NCBI RefSeq assembly: GCF_037975245.1
Contig: NC_092579.1
Coordinates: 8,957,501 to 9,021,500, forward strand
DNA: 64,000 nt
Direction: 5' to 3'
From: Apostichopus japonicus
Taxonomy: Eukaryota; Echinodermata; Holothuroidea; Aspidochirotida; Stichopodidae
Made by a program: the position numbers and the translations under genes
Part shown: in pieces, positions 25,626-36,742 of the stretch
Numbering within the stretch: position 1 is the first letter of the stretch
Layout: each line of letters starts with the position of its first letter
Notes under the pieces: model-generated
What the model saw: the letters and a program-made list of their open reading frames with translations, nothing else
The model's database searches: none
Told to the model about the DNA's origin: nothing

Positions 25626-26335
25626 TTTCCTTGCTCCAACACAACCATACCTGTTCCCTGTGAAAGGCACATATGAACCAGGATATCTGTGTACCAGGAA
25701 ACACTGCATGCAGTGCTCGGTATTCTTGTTCAGAATAGTCAAGCATAAAGAACTTGGGGTTCCATTCAAGGTTCCATCTTTTGATGATGTGAAGGGCCTC
25801 TATTATCGAAACAGTCGTTTTATCCCCTGTGATGAATTCAGCCACAGGACTATAGCCAACATTGGTCTTCACAACTATCAAGAACGGGCAGAGCATATTT
25901 TGTCGTCTTGTAGGTGGCATCAATGAGTACCATGTCTCCATAATGCTTTAATAGCAGTTGTTGCTGGCTGGTCTGATGGATGAACAGGAAAGTAGTGCTT
26001 TCTCTGGTGTCATACAGTAGCTGTCATCATCCATGTCATCCCTATCATGTTTCTTGGACAAAGCCTTGTGTTTTGGGCTTTCTATGGATCCGCACATCTG
26101 AGATGCTGTTTGTTTTGGCTTGTCTGTGCACTTCAGAGAAAAAAACAATCTCGGTTGTCTTCACTTTGCCATGCCTTCACGTTTTCTTCTAGATTGAGCT
26201 GGTCAAATTGTAAAAACCTGCCTATACATAGTGCCAGATGTATGTAGTTTCTTATTGTTTTGTTTGTGGGAAAATAGCACCTGTCATGGCTTGGATCCAA
26301 GACAAAGCTCATTATAGACAAAATACTCAAGTGTC
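25626..26335 (-). pseudogene. MULE transposase catalytic region (frameshifted)
   Basis: Read on the minus strand from about 26,330, pieces in three frames form one MULE transposase. An N-terminal helical region (CYFPTNKTIRNYIHLAL, FDQLNLEENVKAWQ) is followed by LLKHYGDMVLIDATYKTTKY with the first catalytic aspartate (about 25,908-25,931). Then comes VVKTNVGYSPVAEFI, then FFMLDYSEQEYRALHAVFPG with the second aspartate, and CAFHREQ. At least two frame changes are needed (near 26,140 and near 25,880). The reading ends at a good splice donor (gtaagt, complement of 25,620-25,625). Such transposases cut and rejoin DNA at the terminal repeats with an RNase H-like DDE fold. The third catalytic residue would be in downstream exons that were not resolved. 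The closest host relatives are ZSWIM-type proteins. Confidence 0.85.
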
Positions 26336-27779
26336 TTTCTTATCAAGGGTAGGGTAGTGATATAATTCCTTGTGCCACATATTCATCAATCTTGTTCCTA
26401 ACTTCAGGATGAATATATCATAAAGTACAATTTTTTTACAAATGTCACAATGTGACTTGATCCAATACAACACTTCTACCAGCCTAGATCAGTTACTTGA
26501 ATATGTGGCATGATGCTTGTTCATCTGGGCTATACAGGGCCTCTTCTACCTTCACAATTAGATATTATGCAGCTCTACAAGTGAAAGCATGATGTTGGGT
26601 CTGAAGTGGGTACCAGTGAGAATAAAATAAGGAAGGTGCCTCTGTCCATTAGAGAAATTGTGGTCTTATTAAGCCCCTATACGTAATATGGTGAAGCTTT
26701 AGTAAGCTTATTTCCAAGTAATGGTTTTGAGGCAAACCTGGTAGAGGGAACAAGGGCTTCACCCCCCCCCCCAACCCATCCCCTTTGGGAAATTTGTATT
26801 TCTAGTTGTGTATTTGAAAATTTGCTCAAGGTCTGGGAAACTGTGGGACAAGACCTTATAGAGTGCACCTACCCCCACCCCCAGATTCCTGTCAGTGGGT
26901 TTGTTTGTACCTCTTGTGTACCAGAAAAAACTTCACATTGTTAAGTATATTATGATTCTTGCATTGTATGTGTAACAAAGAAATAAATAAAATAAAATAA
27001 AATAAATAAGTTTTATCTGTTTGTTAGAAGTTCCTACACTCTTTGTCCTTCCTGAAGCGGGCAATGTTTTTGATCCTTCCAAGTTTGCTGGACTGAGCTG
27101 CTGCAATTTTCTTTAGGCCTAACGTACACACTCCGCCAAGGTTTTTTTTTTTGCCAGTCAAAAGCAGCTGGTAGTGAGCTTTAACAACATCAGCTCCCAG
27201 TTTTCTTGTTTAAAAAGGTGGGCACTGTCTTATGTGTTGTTGAAGAATTTTACACAAATTGTGTTACATTGTTGTATCAAGCTAACTGTAAATTAAGAGA
27301 CCTTTTTGTACTGGAATTGCACTTCTAAGTGTATGGTGACCCAAGATGAACAAAAAAGTGATATCATATTCACAGACAAAACTCCTCTCTGAGAAATTTC
27401 AGAATATTCATTGATTGATTTGCCAAATTGCCAAACAAAATTTCTATCATAGGAGTAGTCTTTTTTCTATAGCAATTAAGTCACATCATAACATGCACAA
27501 ATGATCAAATTCTTCTTGGAAACTGAGTGGCTTAATCTTATCTGTTGGTGGACTTGAACCCCCTGCTGAACAAATTCCGCATCACCTGAACAGACTTTTA
27601 TTATGGCCAAACAAATTACCAAGAAGAAATAAGATACTTAGAATGACAGTTCACTGGCACCTTGAATACTGAAATTAGCTTCTACCAGACTTCTGTAGAC
27701 CTAACGTAGTGCCTATCTGAACGTATTTATTGTTATTATTAGTTTAGTTTGGTAGAAAAATAAGGATCAGGGGGGACAC

Positions 27780-28065
27780 TCAATTCCCAAGGACCCTATA
27801 GGAGAGAAAAATCTGAAGACACAAACACTCAGACCCGATTACAATGCTTAAAGTGCTTGTCCAAAGCATTCTTAACCCATTCACACTTCTTGCAAGTACA
27901 ACTTTCTCAGGCAAACCGTTCCACTCATTCACAACCCTATTAGAAAAAAAGTTATGCAGAATATTAATCCTACTTTGTGACTTTTTGAGCTTAAGACAAT
28001 GACCTCTGAAAGTGTAGACGGTAAATTCTCTTAACTCCTTTAAAAAAAAAAAAATTTTACCGCCA
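27780..28065 (-). mobile_element. LINE 3'-end fragment nested in the MULE
   Basis: The minus strand encodes FTVYTFRGHCLKLKKSQ, then HNFFSNRVVNEWNGLPEKVV. This is the conserved C-terminal signature of CR1/Jockey-type ORF2 proteins (RGH...FFSNRVV..WN.LPE.VV). The frame breaks after about 65 residues. Only the 3' end is present, as expected for a 5'-truncated insertion. Confidence 0.75.
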
Positions 28066-28383
28066 AGCAATCAACCGAGCAAACCCTTCCTTAGTTAACA
28101 GAAATTCTTAGACGATTGTAAGTAAATATTTACTTGTACTGTCATCATCAGAGTAGTTTTCTAGCTGACGAGACCATCAGGTAATCGGGATGACCGTGAT
28201 TTTTTTTCTGAACACGAATTTGAACTTCATGAAGTACAGTAAACACAAGACAAACGATACGTGTACGTGATGTTCAAACTTTAAGAAACGGTTTAACTAA
28301 CACATTTCTTTTTGAAATATTTACTTCAGTTTAGAATTTTTTGAATTTATTCTCCTTATTTTTTACCCTTTACTGCGAACGAA

Positions 28384-28630
28384 CTAGACTTGGACTGCTG
28401 TTGGTAAAGCTTCAAAAATACGCATCTTAGGGATCGCGACAACGCCATCAGAGATTTTGATGTTTTCAATGCAATTCGGGAGTGGATAAACAGGTTTTGA
28501 GCCAGATTGGTTTTTTGGTTCTAAAACCGCTTGTAAGTTTTCACAAAACCGTGCAAGCTTACCCACCAATTCCATTAGGAGTATCCCTCCTGTCCTGACC
28601 ATACACAACATACCCCGGGTAAGAAACCTC
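28384..28630 (-). pseudogene. Candidate MULE transposase exons 2-3
   Basis: On the minus strand a possible exon of about 68 nt (28,563-28,630) reads SYPGYVVYGQDRRDTPNGIG. It ends at donor gtaagc (from 28,562), and its acceptor tgctgag matches the phase-0 end of exon 1. Downstream, an open stretch (about 28,384-28,510) encodes PVYPLPNCIENIKISDG, then MRIFEALPTAVQV and a stop. The intervening join is not phase-compatible, so the gene is probably broken here or the true splice sites differ. Order and strand fit the same transposase gene as the catalytic region. Confidence 0.45.
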
Positions 28631-28659
28631 AGCACTATCAATGTCCCAGGGGAATTCCA

Positions 28660-29405
28660 CGAGACCGAAGGTCCGCGAGATCGAATTTCCGAGAACCGAT
28701 GGTCTGCGAGACCGATGGTCTATGGAGCATGCCCCCTAAATTCTTCACTGGTGGACGTCCCCGCCCCCCCCTCCCCTTAAAATCTGAAGAGCTAAGGAAA
28801 AACTGGTGATTTAAACCAATTTAAAACACTTTTTTTACATTGTCACATTACAAAAATATTATTTGAAATTCAAGCAGTCTAAAGAAGTTTGACTCCTTAT
28901 AGAAGTAGAACCGAAAACCGCTACATGTTCCCTTGTTATAGCATATAATGTCATTATTATCCCATTTTACTATGAAATCAGGATTAATTAGGGGTCGACT
29001 TTTAACCTCTAGCCCGTAACAGTTGACACAATTTCCTCATAATAAACCAAACGTCTAATTTACTTCCTAAAATTTGTACATTTTTTAGCACAAACACACA
29101 GCAGGGGGGTTTGACATTTCAGAGCGGGGGCGTTCGCCCCCTGCAACTTCCTCTGGTTACGCCACTGGTGGAAGCATAGTATCAATGCAAGCCGCCCCAG
29201 CCCCCTTGCGCAACCCACTGGTATCCATTATGAAAAGAAATGGCTATAAATTTTAATTCCGCGCTTTATCAAGGTAATATTACCGGTAGTAATATTTGTC
29301 TTACAAAGTGCTATTATAGGCCTAATAGTTTCGGTCTCGCGGACCTCGGTCTCGAAGATCTTCGGTGTGGCGGACCTTTTTAATTTTGGTCTCGCGGACC
29401 TTGCA
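28660..29405. repeat. Nested inverted-repeat element with GGTCCGCGAGACC motifs
   Basis: Several copies of gaccg(a)aggtccgcgagayc lie at 28,661-28,722, and their reverse complements (ggtctcgcggaccttcgg) at about 29,330-29,402. They enclose about 600 bp with no coding sense. It appears to be a small foldback element inside a transposase intron. Exact ends and target duplication could not be fixed. A separate GGTTACGCCACTG terminus of another short element lies at about 29,163-29,175. Confidence 0.55.
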
Positions 29406-29540
29406 GATCATCACAAAGAACAGTAAATTCAGGAACAATTTAACAAATACTTCTAGCATCGGTAAAGACAATCTTCAGCTTATCCCAACAAGGTGTAGCC
29501 TACCTTAGCATGCCTCCTGATATTGTTAGAAATGACTTAC

Positions 29541-29636
29541 CTTCCTTTCAAAACACCTATAAGCACCTCCACTAGAAATATAATCCTTAAAAAAATTATG
29601 CCTGCCCCCATCGACCCCCAATTTTGTTTTAAACAT
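29541..29636 (-). CDS. MULE transposase first coding exon
   Basis: On the minus strand an ATG (complement of 29,634-29,636) opens a 32-codon exon ending exactly at a consensus donor (aag, then gtaagt, intron from 29,540). The peptide begins MFKTKLGVDGG and ends YRCFERK. It lies about 390 bp inside the right terminal repeat, where the 5' end of a minus-strand transposase gene is expected. No domain is recognisable at this length. Confidence 0.55.
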
Positions 29637-30039
29637 AGCTGTTCAACAGAGTAATTCACCAACCATTAGGCTAACGGTTATGCCGTTAGGCCGACAGTAC
29701 CTTAGGCTACGTCTTGGGGCCTAAGCTGTGGCAGCTACAACCTGCAACAAAGCCTGGCTCATATAATTTTCTAAAACGTTCAAAGTTCAAGTCAAGAGAA
29801 TACATTTAGGTCTAATCTTTACGTCCAGGCTTCAACCCCATGCTGCCCAGTTGCCGTCAACTTCAGGTTAATCTTCAGCCTGAGTAGCCGTCATCAACAA
29901 CTTGTACAAGTAATTTACACTTTCCATTTCGCGCCATTGCCATAGGAATACTAGAGAGGGCTCTTGAAAACGGAAGTACGTCACAGGTCAACTTCTCTGT
30001 TGTTGAAACACCTTGGAACTAACCTCAGCCTAATATAAG

Positions 30040-31074
30040 CTTAAGGAGGTAGCACTTGTATGTTACTACGCGACTGTGGTCGCCGTTTTCTTCTTCGTCG
30101 GAAAATATCACAGAAACAGATTGTAGTAGTAGAAACCGTCAGGAGTGTCACTCGTTAATTAAATGGCTGTCTGCAGCTTTGCTTGTTATTGCACTTAAAT
30201 GGCTGCCTGCAGCTTTGCTTGCATGCACTTGCTTCAAGTAGCATTCTTTCACTCACAATCAAGTCAGAATTAATTGAAATATCTTCTCTCATCAGTTTGG
30301 GTTGTAGACAAGCCACACTACATGACACCGGCGGTTTATTCGTCAACTAAAGTCAGTCTAGAGCAATGTATAGGGTGTTCATTATGTGTTTGCATGAACC
30401 ACTTAAAAATAGTAAAAAAGATACACAAAATATGACGAAAGATCATGAAGAAGTTCGAATTCAAGGCATAAAGTTAAACGCTTGTCTACACTGCGGTTGG
30501 ACATCTGCAATCACAAATAAGTTACGCGTGGCAGTACATTAGCACACTGCGGTTCACGCGTCCTTTGTGTCGAATCACAGAATAATAGTATTCACTGTTG
30601 ATGTTAGTTCTGTGTGAAGATAAAAAACAATGATAATGTACATTCTATCAGTTAACCCACCACACTGGAGGTTATAAGTCGGTTAATTACGCGGTGACTT
30701 GATTCGGGTTTTCAAGAATGTTATGGTTTAGACATTTTATACTTAACTGACCTTTTCAAGTTTGCCAAGCAGAATTACCAGAGATCAATGTCTTAAACTC
30801 CAGAAGTTAAATAGGTACCATTTATTTGTCAAAACTACATTTTTTTCTCAGAGGGTTATGGAATGGTTTGCCTGAGAAAGTTGTACTTGCAAGTAGTGTA
30901 AGAACATGGGAAGTATCATTTCCTTGGTAAGAATGGCTTTGTGTGTTAATTTAGAATATTTGAGAACAAACTTTGGAGGGTAAATGCCTCCAGGAAAGTA
31001 CTTTTTGAAAACGCCTGGTAATTATAGCGTGTTATGATGTGGAGCGATTGGCTATTCACTTTCAATTTATAGTA
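30040..31074. other. Intergenic DNA right of the MULE
   Basis: No supported gene. A roughly 36-bp direct repeat (ttaaatggctg, then gcagctttgcttg) occurs at 30,158-30,223. A fragment of a LINE C-terminus (LWNGLPEKVVLASSV) lies on the plus strand at about 30,850-30,900. Confidence 0.5.
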
Positions 31075-31082
31075 AAAGCATA

Positions 31083-31456
31083 CACTGGCGTAGGAAGGTA
31101 CTTTTGAGTGGGGGGGGGGCTGAATTAGACTGATGGCAGGCCTGGGGGAGGGTTCTAAGGGAGGGGGTGACCCCCTCCCCTTTGGAAATTTTTTGCATTT
31201 CCAGGTGGCCTCAGATTCAATTTGGTGCAATATAGCACACTTCAAACACCCACTCCATTTTGTAAATAATTTTGCATTTTCACCTGGCCTTAGATGCAAT
31301 TTGGTGCTCCAAATGAGATTTTTTTTCTCATTGGGAAATGAAAAAGGGGTTTTCTGACTTGCGGAGCGGGGGGGGGGGCGGAATGATACTTCCGCCCCCA
31401 TATTTTTCACTGGTTGGGGGGCTGGCGCCCCCAGCCCCCCGGTTCCTACGCCCTTG
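31083..31456. mobile_element. MITE, 374 bp, 8-bp target duplication
   Basis: The ends are CACTGGCGTAGGAA and, reversed, CAAGGGCGTAGGAA. The flanks are the 8-bp duplication AAAGCATA at 31,075-31,082 and 31,457-31,464. The interior is G/C-run rich and has no coding sense. An 8-bp duplication with CA...TG ends fits a non-autonomous hAT- or P-like element; the family is inferred. The 181-residue frame across it is a chance open frame. Confidence 0.88.
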
Positions 31457-31807
31457 AAAGCATACCTACATGCATGAACCAAAAACTCCACTTGGTTAAT
31501 CTTAAAACAATATATATTTCATTATACGGAAATAAGTCCAAAAATGTTCCTCACCATAATGCTGTTTGGGAGCAGCTGGTATATTTCGAATCTTGTAATT
31601 GGTGACAAGGGCTCTTTGGTTCCAAAAGTAGAGTCCGGACGAGTCCGATATAAGTGAAATCTTGAGTCTTCCTCTGCCACCCACCAATTTCTTGGTCTCG
31701 TCAGTTTCATCAAATTATTGTTTAGGCGTTTCGAACTTTTTCGCAACTTCGGCTTTACGATTTTGCGTTTGGTGCATCCGTGCATGAGAAGTCTAACCTT
31801 GTCAGGG

Positions 31808-31880
31808 TATAAATTTATAGTAAAAGCATACCCTTATACATGCATGAACCAAAAACTCAAGTCTAACCTTGTCAGGGTAT
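31808..31880. repeat. Empty-site paralogue of the MITE insertion point
   Basis: The sequence atttatagtaaaagcatac, then catgcatgaaccaaaaactc about 8 bases later, repeats the two flanks of the MITE at 31,083-31,456 but without the element and with one copy of the target. A further direct repeat, gtctaaccttgtcagggtat, occurs at 31,789 and 31,861, showing local duplication here. Confidence 0.8.
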
Positions 31881-32229
31881 AAATACGTTCGTGGTCTAAC
31901 AAACGTATACGTATGTGTATGCAACAACAACAGTGAAAATTTACGATATCAAATAATCGTGCGGATGTTTGTGGTAGAAAAAAGACAACCAATTGTCATA
32001 CGGTTGAACGTCTCCACTTTTGCGGTCAACATCGAGAGGGCCTATGAAAGATGATATTATACGTAATCATTCCTATCACGTTGCTTTCTCTCACACAGGA
32101 AAGGATTTATATCGAGGATTTTAAGTTGACAATATGCAATGGCCTTAGCCTTTTATTAGAACTATAGTTTTAAATGTTTGGCGAATAGGATAATTTATAC
32201 CTACCAGTAGGTTTATGCATGGATGTAAA

Positions 32230-32400
32230 AAAAGTTTTACTTTCATGGTATATATATGTGTGCTTGTATGTGTGTATGTATATGTGTGTAAATATGTATG
32301 TATGCAATGCATGTACGTGTATAGGTATGGATGGATGGGAATAACAGAGAAGCTGCATTACACAAATATATGCTGCATTTTAATGAAAATAAGGCTGCAT

Positions 32401-32453
<53 letters not shown>
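32230..32453. repeat. Simple-repeat stretch (TATG/TGTA and (AT)n)
   Basis: It has tatgtgtgta-type repeats to about 32,325 and an (AT)n run at about 32,409-32,453. Open frames here are repeat translations. Confidence 0.9.
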
Positions 32454-32457
<4 letters not shown>

Positions 32458-32618
32458 ATGGAGGTAAACGACAAAGGCAAATGAATATATACAAATGAAA
32501 ATCGTAATGAATTGGAAAATCAAGAACAGTGAAAAAACTTTCAGCCTCCACCGGGATTCGAACCACGGGCCTTCCGTTCTGTACGCGGACACCCTAACCA
32601 CTAGGCTATGGACGCTGC
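32454..32618 (-). mobile_element. tRNA-derived SINE, copy 1
   Basis: On the minus strand the head carries an RNA polymerase III A box (TAGCCTAGTGG, complement of 32,598-32,608) and B box (GGTTCGAATCC, complement of 32,554-32,564) in tRNA spacing. A tail of mixed sequence and a ttcatttatatatattcattt-like 3' end follow. The tRNA acceptor stem does not pair, so it is a SINE and not a tRNA gene. Confidence 0.88.
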
Positions 32619-32828
32619 GGATTGTATGTCCAGAGGTTTGAAACCGGTGAGGAAGGTCGTAATTCCACTGTAGGCGTTTGTCACCTGTATCGAACAATAC
32701 TAGTTCTGTTTTTGGTGACATACTTTTCCTTACTCTTGAGATCAAACATGATGCTAACCAACTCGAAATCATTTGTGATTCCTAAAGCCGGATCTCGAAA
32801 GAGATACTTTGAATAGACTTTATGTTAA

Positions 32829-32991
32829 TGCAATGGAGGTAAACGACAAAGGCAAATGAATATATATAAATGAAAATCGTAATGAATTGGAAAATCAAGA
32901 ACAGTGAAAAAACTTTCAGCCTCCACCGGGATTCGAACCACGGGCCTTCCGTTCTGTACGCGGACACCCTAACCACTAGGCTATGGACGCT
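32829..32991 (-). mobile_element. tRNA-derived SINE, copy 2
   Basis: Nearly identical to copy 1, with the same A and B boxes and tail, inside the second unit of the tandem duplication. Confidence 0.88.
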
Positions 32992-33200
32992 GATTGTATG
33001 TCCAGAGGTTCGAAACCGGTGAGGAAGGTCGTAATTCCACTGTAGGCGTTTGTCACCTGTATCGAACAATACTAGTTCTGTTTTTGGTGACATATTTTGC
33101 CTTACTCTTGAGATCAAACATGATGCTAACCAACTCGAAATCATTTGTGATTCCTAAAGCCGGATCTCGAAAGAGATACTTTGAACAGACTTTATGTTAA

Positions 33201-33285
33201 TGCAATGGAGGTAAACGACAAAGGCAAATGAATATATATAAATGAAAATCGTAATGAATTGGAAAATCAAGAACAGTGAAAAAAC

Positions 33286-33320
<35 letters not shown>

Positions 33321-33411
33321 CGTACAAAGCGGGAGGCCCGGGTTCGAATCCCGGTGGAGTCTGGAAGTTTTTTCATTGTTCTTGATTTTCCTACTCATTA
33401 CGAATTGCATT

Positions 33412-33412
<1 letters not shown>
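33201..33412. mobile_element. Two SINE fragments meeting at a (TA)n run
   Basis: From 33,201 to about 33,290 there is the 3' tail of a third minus-strand SINE copy. It breaks into a (TA)n tract (about 33,291-33,316). From about 33,317 to 33,412 there is a plus-strand SINE piece with a B box (ggttcgaatcc) and tail. The two are in opposite orientation, with the TA tract between them. Confidence 0.75.
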
Positions 33413-33442
<30 letters not shown>

Positions 33443-33470
33443 ATGTATACTTAATTTCATACATATATAC

Positions 33471-33522
<52 letters not shown>

Positions 33523-33560
33523 GTGTGTGTATATGTATATATGTATATGTATTATAGAAA
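33412..33560. repeat. (TA)n and TATG/TACA microsatellite
   Basis: Alternating TA runs with tgtatgta interruptions. Confidence 0.93.
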
Positions 33561-34226
33561 CCAGAGAAATAAGATATGACTCATAATTGACAAATAAGGA
33601 GTAAAGTTTTATATATTGGAATTATCACGAATATATTTTTGTGATTATTAAAACGTAAGCGGAACCGGGAGCCTGCTCACCTACATAATTGCCCTCTTTG
33701 CAAAGTACACAATAGAAAATGTAAATTACATGACTAGAATCACAAGAGAGGGAAGGGGGATAGTTGACTATAGTCTAAGACCCGTTACCTTTAAATATCA
33801 TTGAATTTCTGTTATTGTGTGATTCCTGAAGAACCGATAAATGAAACGTTAACCTATGTGTACAACACATTTTACATCATTACTCATTGTCACACATTCC
33901 CACTAGGATATTTTTAGTATTCAACAGGATTGTAGTATTTAGGTTGTCCCTTGCAATTGTAAAGTGAGTGTACCTATATACACACGGCACGTCGAATAAT
34001 ACACGGGCGAAACTCGCAGTGTCCTGCAATACCATATTGAACTTCTCAGTTCGTATATTTCTCAAGACACGGATACACGACGACTCGGACGTACCTATAT
34101 ATGTAAATGTCTCTCAAGGTCGGTATATAATATATAGGCATGTATTTGATATGTGGGTTATAGTATGGGGTTTCCTCCTATGATAGTAAGAAACCCGTTA
34201 CCATTAAGTACCATTGACGTACCCAT
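33561..34226. other. Intergenic DNA
   Basis: No supported gene. A terminus resembling the local MITE ends (CAGTGGCGTCTCC) begins at 34,227, but no matching opposite end was found. Confidence 0.4.
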
Positions 34227-34534
34227 CAGTGGCGTCTCCAAGGGGTGGGCTGGGGCCTGAAAAAAATCGTGCCCCTTCCAGGTGCCCCTCCCCCTCAGAT
34301 GCGGTTGTAGTGTTAAAAAATACTCAGAAAAAAAACTTTATTTGCCTCAATTAAAAACATCAATATCGGACAGATTAAGCCCGAAAATTACTTCAAGTTG
34401 CTAAATATAGCACCAGATTGCATCTAAGGACCCGTAATTGACGGATCATTATTTGCCCAGAGGAGAATTTTTTCATTACCTTTTTGGGGGCAGGGGGAGG
34501 AGGAGGAGGGTCGCTCTGCCCTGCTTTTTTGTTG

Positions 34535-35165
34535 TGCTATTATTTCGATATGAATACTGGATCTTTTTCCGATTATGAAAAATAGACCTTCTTTGCTATT
34601 AAAAACATCGAACCTTTTATCCAATGATGTAAAACGAACCTTTTTTGCTATTATGAATAACGAACCTTTTTTTTCCGATTATGAATAACGGACCTTTTTT
34701 CCTATTATGAATATCGAACCTTTTTTCCGATTATGAATAACGGACCTTTTTTCCTATTATGAATATCGAACCTTTTTTTTAGATTATGAATAACGGACCT
34801 TTTTTGTTATTATGAATATCGAACCTTTTTTTCAGATTATGAATAACGGACCTTTTTGGCTATTATGAATATCGCACCTTTTTTTCCGATTATGAATAAC
34901 GGACCTTATGAACAATGACCCCTTTTTATTATGAATAACGAACCTTTTTTTCCGATTATGGATAACGGACCTTTTTTGTTATTATGAATATCGAACCTTT
35001 TTCCCGATTATGAATAACGGACCTTATGAACAATGACCCCTTTTTATTATGAATAACGAACCTTTTTTCCGATTATGTATATCGAACCTTTTTTTCGAAA
35101 TAATGCACGTTATGAATAACGAACTTTTATGAACAATGACCCTTATGAATAATGGTCCTTATGAA
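34535..35165. repeat. About 28-bp minisatellite (ttatgaata-cgaacctttttt)
   Basis: More than 20 imperfect copies alternate between gattatgaataacggacctttt and attatgaatatcgaaccttttt. The pairs suggest a roughly 55-bp higher-order unit. No coding sense. Confidence 0.9.
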
Positions 35166-36742
35166 TATCGGGCTGACCCCCAGTAATGATGGATGAAGAA
35201 CCCGTAGTACATCTGTTTTTCCGTATCACATATTATTTCACAAAAATTACAAAGTTTAAACCCCAATGACGTGCGGGCATATTCTATACGAATTCAATAC
35301 ATCCCTAGGTGGTGGCGAGATCGTCAACCCTAAATGTGATAGATTTTGTGTATAACTTCTCCATATCAGTGTCCAATCTTATTTCCGAAAATATTAATCA
35401 ATAAGAAGTGCTAAATGTGAACAAATCCTAAATGAGAGTATATGCCTAGAGTCAGCGAATAAACATTTTTGGTTGTAAAATGCCAGTGTATACATGATAT
35501 TTTTCTCGAATTGATGCATATGACCTTGAATTTTACCCATCGTTTAAATTGTGTTAATGACAATGACATATGTAAAGGAGGATTTTGTAACACCTTTAGA
35601 TCCAGAGATATATGTGTGTTTTTCATGTCGCAAAAAGTACGCCCTCTATTCCATTTTGTTGCTAAAATGTGTTGTTTTAGTTTCCTCTTTTGTTGGAAAC
35701 TAGGTATTTGCCTTTATATAGTAACATGATTCAACTAGGAGTTGATCACAATGCACAGAGTAAATTTGTGTTTGTTCTTTTCCATATCTGATTAATTTTA
35801 GACAATTCAAACAAAATTAAAATAACCCTATCAAGACACAAGCATTTTACTGTTTTCCAAAATTATCATGGAAGTTTGATGCATTTTGCCACATTAGGAG
35901 GCTGCAAATGTATTGTCAATGGTTGTGCAATTAATTAAGTGAAAATAGCTATGGCTGTTAAAAATCGGAGGATTGAGTGCCGTAGCTAGGACTATATAAG
36001 CGAGTTAAGAGTTACGAGTGCGCATGCCCGATTCTCACTTGGGGTCAGGTCAACTGAGAATTGAATCCTCGGAAAACGTAAACAATGACAGCTTTTCATA
36101 ACGATAATCGCACTAAGAATGGGTTACTGCGACATTCGGAATTTATTTCTAGTGCATATTTCGGTGTGTTTACGACTTAAAAACGTGTATAAATTGACTG
36201 AAACTACTTCATAATAATATTGAATATAATGGAACACAGGTCCGTATCGCACGTGAAATAGTTAGTCTGATATAGGCCTACGAACGGGAAAAAGGAGTAT
36301 ATGTGACTGTATCCTTCGTATGGGTTACGCGACCTTACGTGGTTGCGGGTGTCTTAATGCTTCGCGGAAGTTCTAACTGATAATTTTCGGAAATGAATTT
36401 AAAATATAGCATGGAACAAACTATTTTGCCCTTTTGTTTGTCATTATGAGCCTGAACTGATTTTTAGAGAATATCGTAAGCAACTAAAATAAAAAAGTCT
36501 AAAATACTAACAGTGACACTGACAGAACTGTAGATCTAAATAGGCCTACATAACCTATCCTCATACTCGTTGCTTTTACGTCCATCAACGAACACTGCAT
36601 AGTAGAGGCATTGGTATCTTGTAGTTGCAACTACATGGTTTTTCATGTTAAGAAATATTAGTTCTCTTCATTTTTATGCGTGATTTAAAATCAGCTTAGT
36701 CTTATTCTTGGCATATTCCTACTACTTATAGGGGGGTGTTAG
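35166..36742. other. Intergenic DNA left of the LTR element
   Basis: AT-rich with no supported gene, up to the 5' LTR start. Confidence 0.4.

Larger units (their letters stand above)
23936..30030 (-). mobile_element. Complete MULE (Mutator-like) DNA transposon, 6,095 bp
   Basis: The element is bounded by terminal inverted repeats starting GGCTGAGGTTAGTTCCAAGG. The left one is 23,936 to about 24,002 and the right one about 29,964-30,030. Both flanks carry the identical 9-bp target duplication TAATATAAG (23,927-23,935 and 30,031-30,039). A 9-bp duplication is the signature of Mutator-like transposons. The minus strand inside encodes a broken MULE transposase, and the left end holds a subterminal tandem repeat array. 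A LINE fragment and a smaller inverted-repeat element are nested inside, so this insertion predates them. With the transposase frameshifted the copy is probably not autonomous. Confidence 0.93.
32454..33200. repeat. Tandem duplication of SINE plus spacer, about 373-bp units
   Basis: The block from gcaatggaggtaaacgac at 32,454 recurs at 32,829 and starts a third time at 33,201. Units one and two are nearly identical, including the roughly 210-bp non-SINE spacer. The array therefore arose by tandem duplication, not by independent SINE insertions. Confidence 0.9.

Noticed and set aside
25347-26247. Plus-strand open frames over the MULE transposase
   Set aside because: They are antisense to the region with DATYKT and FHREQ motifs on the minus strand.
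30946-31491. 181-residue minus-strand open frame
   Set aside because: It lies across a MITE with clear ends and target duplication. It is a chance frame in G/C-run sequence.
32540-33360. tRNA genes suggested by A and B boxes
   Set aside because: Acceptor stems do not pair and each copy continues into a SINE tail, so these are tRNA-derived SINEs.
32215-33579. Open frames rich in Tyr-Ile or Cys-Val
   Set aside because: They are translations of (TA)n and TATG microsatellites. Frames with a VVRVSAYRTEGPWFESRW-type string read through the SINE head.
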